19,095 nucleotides of DNA. It comes from 188UL27-1 sp038526275 (lineage in GTDB: Bacteria; Pseudomonadota; Alphaproteobacteria; Rhodobacterales; Rhodobacteraceae). Below are positions 15,262 to 19,095 of this stretch, piece by piece; position 1 is the first letter of the stretch, and every line of letters starts with the position of its first letter. The stretch is taken from NCBI GenBank assembly GCA_038526275.1, contig JBCBGY010000078.1, positions 1 to 19,095 of the forward strand, given 5' to 3'. The notes below the pieces were generated by a model. That model saw only the letters and a list, made by a program, of their open reading frames with translations. It was not told the origin of the DNA and did no database searches. Made by a program: the position numbers and the translations under genes.

Positions 15262-15299
15262 TTTGCCTCCGGCGGAAGTATTTTTTGCCAATAAGAAAG
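15262..15299 (+). repeat. 3'-end repeat element, copy 3 (after mnmH)
   Basis: It reads TTTGCCTCCGGCGGAAGTA, then a six-T run and GCCAATAAGAAAGA. The 3' half matches copies 1 and 2, while the GGGGGC/GCCCCC hairpin is replaced by a short GCCTCCGGC structure. It fills the gap between the convergent mnmH and selD and probably ends the mnmH transcript. Confidence 0.7.
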
Positions 15300-15319
15300 A
15301 GCAGGGGGGATCAGGAAGC

Positions 15320-17503
15320 CTAGCTGAGTTTGATCATTGGCGCTTCTGCGGTGATTTCACCGATGAGACCTGCCCGATAGCCGGCCCCTTGTAATTGGGT
15401 AAGGAGCGATGCGGCGTCGCTGGCGGCGACAGCGGCCAATAAACCGCCTGACGTTTGCGGGTCGAAGAGGAGATCCACCGCCGGGCCGGTTATTGTGCTG
15501 TCGATGTTGGATGACGTGTCTTGCTTATTGGCCGGGGTGAGCGTGGATTGCATGCCTTGCCCGGCAAGATCCAAGGCCCCGTTGAACAGCGGGATCTCGT
15601 TGACCTGAAGGTGCGCGCCTGTTTTCGAAGCCTGGCACATCCGCAGAAGGTGACCGGCCAGCCCAAAACCTGTAACGTCGGTCATGGCGTGGGCGTGAGA
15701 AAGGATCGCTGCCGCATCTGCCTGAGGCATGGCCATTGTTCGCCAGAGGTTGGCTATATCTGCGCCCTTGGCCCGATACTGCATTTCAGCCGCCAGCAGG
15801 ACACCGGACCCGATCGGCCGTGTGAGCAGCAACTTGTCACCCGGACGGGCGCCGCTTAAGCGAATGGGGGCATTTCCGCAAAGCCCAGTGAGCGAAAACC
15901 CAATCGTCAGTTCCGCGCCCAGGGTGGTGTGTCCACCGACAAGTTCAGCGCCCACAGATCTTAGTGCCGCCACTGCGGTCTGGGTGATTTCTTGTAAGGT
16001 CGCGGCCTGCATTTCAGCTGACATGCGCGGCAGGATGATCGTGGCGGTGGCGGCCTGTGGCTCTGCGCCCATGGCCCAGATGTCCCCCATCGCGTGGTAG
16101 ACTGCAATGCGGGTGAGTATCACGGGATCGTCGGTGAGTGCGCGGAGATGATCGGTGGTCAACACCTGGAGCCTTTGGCCCAGGTCCAGCACCGCAGCGT
16201 CGTCACCCGCGGTCACTGTCACGTCCTGGCGCTCGGGAGCCGGCAGTTCGGTTAAGATCTGGTTTAGCGTGCTGCCGGAGACTTTCGCGCCGCAGCCACC
16301 GCAAAGCGGTTTTTCGGACAAAGCTTGGGCAACGCCCGCTGCCACGGGGCCGCGTGGCGAGGCTTGTGCCATTCGGGGCAGGGTGCTGAGCTTGTGCATA
16401 AAATCGCGGTCGATTTTGTCTTTCAGCCGCCACAGCCAGGGGCCGGACGGGTTGATACCGTAGCCTTCCGCTATCGCGTCCTTGCCGCCGAGAGAGATCA
16501 GCTTCAGGAAACGTTTCTGTGGCTTGAAGACGCGGCGCGGACCGCGGGACAGATCGGCCCGAAGGTTTGCCAGAAGGATGGGGGCCTGGCGGACGGCGAA
16601 CACTCCAGCCTTTGGTCGGGGACTGCCCTTCATGTGGGCACAATCCCCGGCGGCATAAATGGAGTGGTCGCTCACCGAACGCAGGAACCGGTCGACGGTC
16701 AGGAAGCCGGCCTCATGTTCCAAGCCCTGGTGGGCCAGCCAGTCATGAGGGCGGGCGCCGGCGGCGCCAATCGTGAGTTCTGCAGGTATGACATCGTTGG
16801 TTTCGGTCACGACGCCTTCGGCGGTTAGCCTTTGGACGGAGCACTGTTCTTTCAGCACTATCGATGCCGATTTTAGACGATCTCGCAGCTGGGTTTGCGA
16901 TTTCTCGTCGGCGCCTTGCAAAGCGGTGGCGCGTTCAATGATGCAGATATGTGGCGAAACACCCATGTCTGTCAGGCGATGATGCATGGCCAAGGCAAGT
17001 TCGCAGCCTGCGACCCCGCCGCCAATCACCGCCACCTGGCCGGTTTTTTCGCCGGATTTCACCCGGGCGATGTAGGCATCCCATGCATCGGCGAACCGGT
17101 CCAAAGGCTTCGCGCCGATCCCATAATCTCTGAAACCGGGCAGGTCCGGCATATCGGCGGTGATGCCCACATCGATGGAGGCCACATCGTACCGGATTGG
17201 TGGTCGCCCCGGTACGTGGATTTGCTTTGCCTTTAGGTCGAGCCCTGCTGCCTTGCCCAGAATGAGCCGCGCGCCTGCGAAACGCGCCAGGCGCACCAAG
17301 TCGATCATCAGATCGTCCCGACCATAGTGGCCTGCCACATGACCTGGCAGCATTCCGGTGTAGGGGGCAACGGGATCGGGATTGATCAGGGTCAGCCGAG
17401 CCCCTGGCAGCGGTGCCATTCCCCATTGACGCAAGACAAGCGCATGGGCATGCCCTCCGCCAATGAAGACGAGATCGCGGGTAAGGGGTATGGGACTGTC
17501 CAT
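15320..17503 (-). CDS. selD: Selenide, water dikinase fused to an NADH-dehydrogenase-like flavoprotein domain
   Basis: Makes selenophosphate from selenide and ATP. The C-terminal half (from about residue 397 of 727) is SelD: catalytic Cys 404 with Lys 407 in GGCGAKVSG, DDAAV, GGHTT, TDVTGFGLAGHL and DPQTSGGLL. The N-terminal half (about 8-375) is a pyridine-nucleotide-disulfide/NDH-2-like flavoprotein with FIGGGHAHA at 13-21, a second Rossmann motif VIGGGVAGCE at 159-168, and the FAD-closing YAAGDCAH near 283-290. This fusion is known from several bacterial groups; the flavoprotein may supply reduced selenium. The start is ATG 17503, with GGAG 9 nt upstream; a TTG at 17533 has no ribosome site. 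A normal Cys, not Sec, is encoded. It converges on mnmH. Confidence 0.94.
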   Translation of the reverse strand: MDSPIPLTRDLVFIGGGHAHALVLRQWGMAPLPGARLTLINPDPVAPYTGMLPGHVAGHYGRDDLMIDLVRLARFAGARLILGKAAGLDLKAKQIHVPGRPPIRYDVASIDVGITADMPDLPGFRDYGIGAKPLDRFADAWDAYIARVKSGEKTGQVAVIGGGVAGCELALAMHHRLTDMGVSPHICIIERATALQGADEKSQTQLRDRLKSASIVLKEQCSVQRLTAEGVVTETNDVIPAELTIGAAGARPHDWLAHQGLEHEAGFLTVDRFLRSVSDHSIYAAGDCAHMKGSPRPKAGVFAVRQAPILLANLRADLSRGPRRVFKPQKRFLKLISLGGKDAIAEGYGINPSGPWLWRLKDKIDRDFMHKLSTLPRMAQASPRGPVAAGVAQALSEKPLCGGCGAKVSGSTLNQILTELPAPERQDVTVTAGDDAAVLDLGQRLQVLTTDHLRALTDDPVILTRIAVYHAMGDIWAMGAEPQAATATIILPRMSAEMQAATLQEITQTAVAALRSVGAELVGGHTTLGAELTIGFSLTGLCGNAPIRLSGARPGDKLLLTRPIGSGVLLAAEMQYRAKGADIANLWRTMAMPQADAAAILSHAHAMTDVTGFGLAGHLLRMCQASKTGAHLQVNEIPLFNGALDLAGQGMQSTLTPANKQDTSSNIDSTITGPAVDLLFDPQTSGGLLAAVAASDAASLLTQLQGAGYRAGLIGEITAEAPMIKLS

Positions 17504-17564
17504 CGAGCCAAGCTCCACTATTTGATCCCGCAATTAGCGCGGTCCGGAAAGAGGGAACAAGCCA

Positions 17565-19046
17565 ATGTGGCCCCAGCACTATACACGATGGGGTGTGTTG
17601 GCCCTGGCCTTGGTCCTGGGCGGCTGGTCTTGGTGGGGGCTGGAACGCTTGCGCGGATCTGTTGACCGGGCGCCGATGGTCATTGGTGAAACACCTGCGA
17701 CCCTTTATGCGGGCCGATCAGACGACCCCCAGCCAGTTGTGGTAATGGCCCACGGCTTTGCGGGGTCGCGTCAGTTCATGGAAGCTTTGGCGCTGACCGT
17801 GGCGAGGGCAGGCTATCCTGTCCTGTCCTATGACCTGCTGGGGCACGGGCGCAATCCCGGGCGCATGTCGCCCGAGATCAACCACATAGAGGGCACGACG
17901 CGCGGTTTGATGGATGAACTGGCCCGAGTGGTTGCCGCGGCCCGCACTGTGCCGGGCGGGTCCGGCGAGGTCGTGCTGCTCGGCCATTCCATGGCGACCG
18001 ACGTGGTGATCCGGGAAAGTTTGCGGAACGGTGCCGTACGGGGCGTGATCGCCATTTCGATGTATTCTGAGGCGATTACAGCAACAGACCCCCAGCGGCT
18101 TCTTATCCTGGCCGGTGAATGGGAGCCGCACCTGCGCGCTTTTGCGGAAGGGGCCTTGCAGTTGGTCGATGCCGACGCGGAGGAAGGGCAAACTGCCGTC
18201 GATGGCGCAGTTTGGCGGCGGGCGACCTTTGCTCCAAATGTCGAACATGTTGGTGTTCTCTACGCTGCAACCACATTTGATGAGGTTCTGGGATTTCTGG
18301 CCGAAACGTTTGGACGGGAAAATACCGGGTCACCGGCCCTTGGATATGGAACCCGACTTGCCGTTCTGTTGGGAGCGATATTGCTGGCCGGATGGGCGAT
18401 CCTGACGGCATTGCCACAGGGCGCCGCAGTGCCGCGACACATATCCGGGCGAACATTCGCAGCGGCAACTTTGGCACCGGCCCTGTTGGCGCCGTCCCTC
18501 GCGGCACTGTCCAATTACGTGTTGGATCCGGTGCAGGTGATCGCGTATCTCGCATTGCATTTCGGCCTTTACGGTTTGATCCAGCTCGCGCTGCTTTGGC
18601 GGTTTCGATCTGAGTTCAATCATAGCTGGGCGGCAGGTTTGCTGATCGCGTTCGGGATCGGCGTTTTTGGAATGGCGCTCGACCGGTTCGGGGCCAGTTT
18701 CTTTCCGTCACCCGCGCGGTGGCCCCTGATCGGATTGCTTTTGATCGGAACGCTGCCGTGCATGTGGGGCGACGCCATTCTGACGCAAGCGAGCACAGCC
18801 CCAGTTCTGCGCCGGATCCTCGCACGATTGGCTCTTATCCTGTCGCTGGTTCTGTCGATCCCATTGGGCCCCGAGCGGTTTTATCTCATGTTCATGGTTC
18901 TTCCGGTGATCGTCCTGTTCTTTTTGGTCTTTGCCACCATGGGCGGCTGGGTCGGGCGCCGCATGGGCGCCTGGAGTCAAGGATTGGGGCTGGGGGCGCT
19001 TTTGGCTTGGTCGATTGCTGTCAGTTTCCCGCTATTTGCCGGCTGA
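17565..19046 (+). CDS. Membrane-anchored alpha/beta hydrolase with C-terminal multi-span membrane domain
   Basis: A 493-aa protein with one N-terminal membrane segment (about 9-26), an alpha/beta hydrolase domain (about 55-250), and about eight further membrane spans from residue 264 to the end. In the hydrolase domain, HGFAGSRQ (63-70) is the oxyanion-hole motif, GHSMA (140-144) holds the nucleophile Ser 142, Glu 185 or 187 is the likely acid and His 228 the likely base. The topology would put the hydrolase domain outside the cytoplasm if the N-terminal segment is an anchor. Esterase, lipase or peptidase action on envelope substrates is possible; I do not recognise a named family. It diverges from selD with 61 bp between starts and has GAGGGAA upstream of the ATG. 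Confidence 0.85.
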   Translation: MWPQHYTRWGVLALALVLGGWSWWGLERLRGSVDRAPMVIGETPATLYAGRSDDPQPVVVMAHGFAGSRQFMEALALTVARAGYPVLSYDLLGHGRNPGRMSPEINHIEGTTRGLMDELARVVAAARTVPGGSGEVVLLGHSMATDVVIRESLRNGAVRGVIAISMYSEAITATDPQRLLILAGEWEPHLRAFAEGALQLVDADAEEGQTAVDGAVWRRATFAPNVEHVGVLYAATTFDEVLGFLAETFGRENTGSPALGYGTRLAVLLGAILLAGWAILTALPQGAAVPRHISGRTFAAATLAPALLAPSLAALSNYVLDPVQVIAYLALHFGLYGLIQLALLWRFRSEFNHSWAAGLLIAFGIGVFGMALDRFGASFFPSPARWPLIGLLLIGTLPCMWGDAILTQASTAPVLRRILARLALILSLVLSIPLGPERFYLMFMVLPVIVLFFLVFATMGGWVGRRMGAWSQGLGLGALLAWSIAVSFPLFAG

Positions 19047-19061
19047 CTTAAGGAACAAGCC

Positions 19062-19095
19062 ATTGCCCTGTCCAATCCTCGGACCGGCGAAAGAG
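19062..19095 (+). CDS. Possible start of a further gene (very partial)
   Basis: After the hydrolase stop, AAGGAA (19050-19055) is followed 6 nt later by an open frame reading IALSNPRTGER to the window edge. There is no ATG, GTG or TTG in that frame here, so the start would have to be the ATT at 19062 or CTG at 19068. A TTG at 19063 opens a different frame. NPRTGE is common near the start of aldehyde dehydrogenases, but eleven residues are too few for an assignment. Confidence 0.2.
   Translation, partial: MALSNPRTGER

Noticed and set aside
15320..17503. Selenocysteine codon in selD
   Set aside because: The catalytic position is an ordinary Cys codon and the frame has no internal TGA.

Overview
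The window looks like chromosome from a marine-type Rhodobacteraceae (Roseobacter group) alphaproteobacterium. The signs are GC-rich codon use, a membrane-anchored cytochrome c like Paracoccus CycM, a divergent hemE/hemC pair, a SelD fused to an NADH-dehydrogenase-like domain, and three copies of a 3'-end repeat that I recall as widespread in this family. I see no insertion sequence, phage gene, CRISPR array, tRNA or rRNA. No gene-free stretch exceeds 300 bases; the longest are 13525-13740 (216 bp) and 642-845 (204 bp).

Left part (1-5140) is mostly housekeeping. It holds the N-terminal part of a YejA-like peptide-binding protein (-), a membrane-bound cytochrome c (-) with its own terminator, prephenate dehydratase pheA (+), hemE (-) diverging from hemC (+) across a palindromic promoter region, and a small secreted protein (-) of uncertain family.

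Middle part (5221-13524) is the accessory core: nine genes on the minus strand, packed with 4-nt overlaps or near-zero gaps. In transcription order they are an NMT1/ThiY-like periplasmic binding protein, an ABC ATPase, an ABC permease, a cytosine-deaminase-like amidohydrolase with changed pocket residues, a GlcD-type FAD oxidoreductase, two tandem flavodoxin-fold NAD(P)H:acceptor oxidoreductases, an isopenicillin-N-synthase-like 2-oxoglutarate/Fe(II) oxygenase, and a creatininase-family hydrolase. Together they read as import plus oxidation, deamination and ring opening of a small nitrogen heterocycle. The leader of the first gene can fold into a two-stem RNA and is a candidate riboswitch; the NMT1-motif (xanthine-I) class is the one to test, because that class is known upstream of NMT1-type transporter genes. 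A Rid-family gene lacking the usual iminase arginine diverges from the operon and may handle a reactive product. I cannot name the substrate.

Right part (14193-19095) holds selenium and membrane genes: mnmH/selU (tRNA 2-selenouridine synthase) convergent with selD (selenophosphate synthase with an N-terminal flavoprotein domain), then a divergent alpha/beta hydrolase carrying a C-terminal multi-span membrane domain, and possibly the first codons of another gene at the window end.

Three copies of a 3'-end repeat (after hemC, after the FAD oxidoreductase inside the operon, and after mnmH) share a core reading GAAGTATTT..GCCAATAAGAAAG, each oriented with the gene upstream of it. Two of the copies also carry a G/C hairpin and a second, sequence-divergent hairpin.
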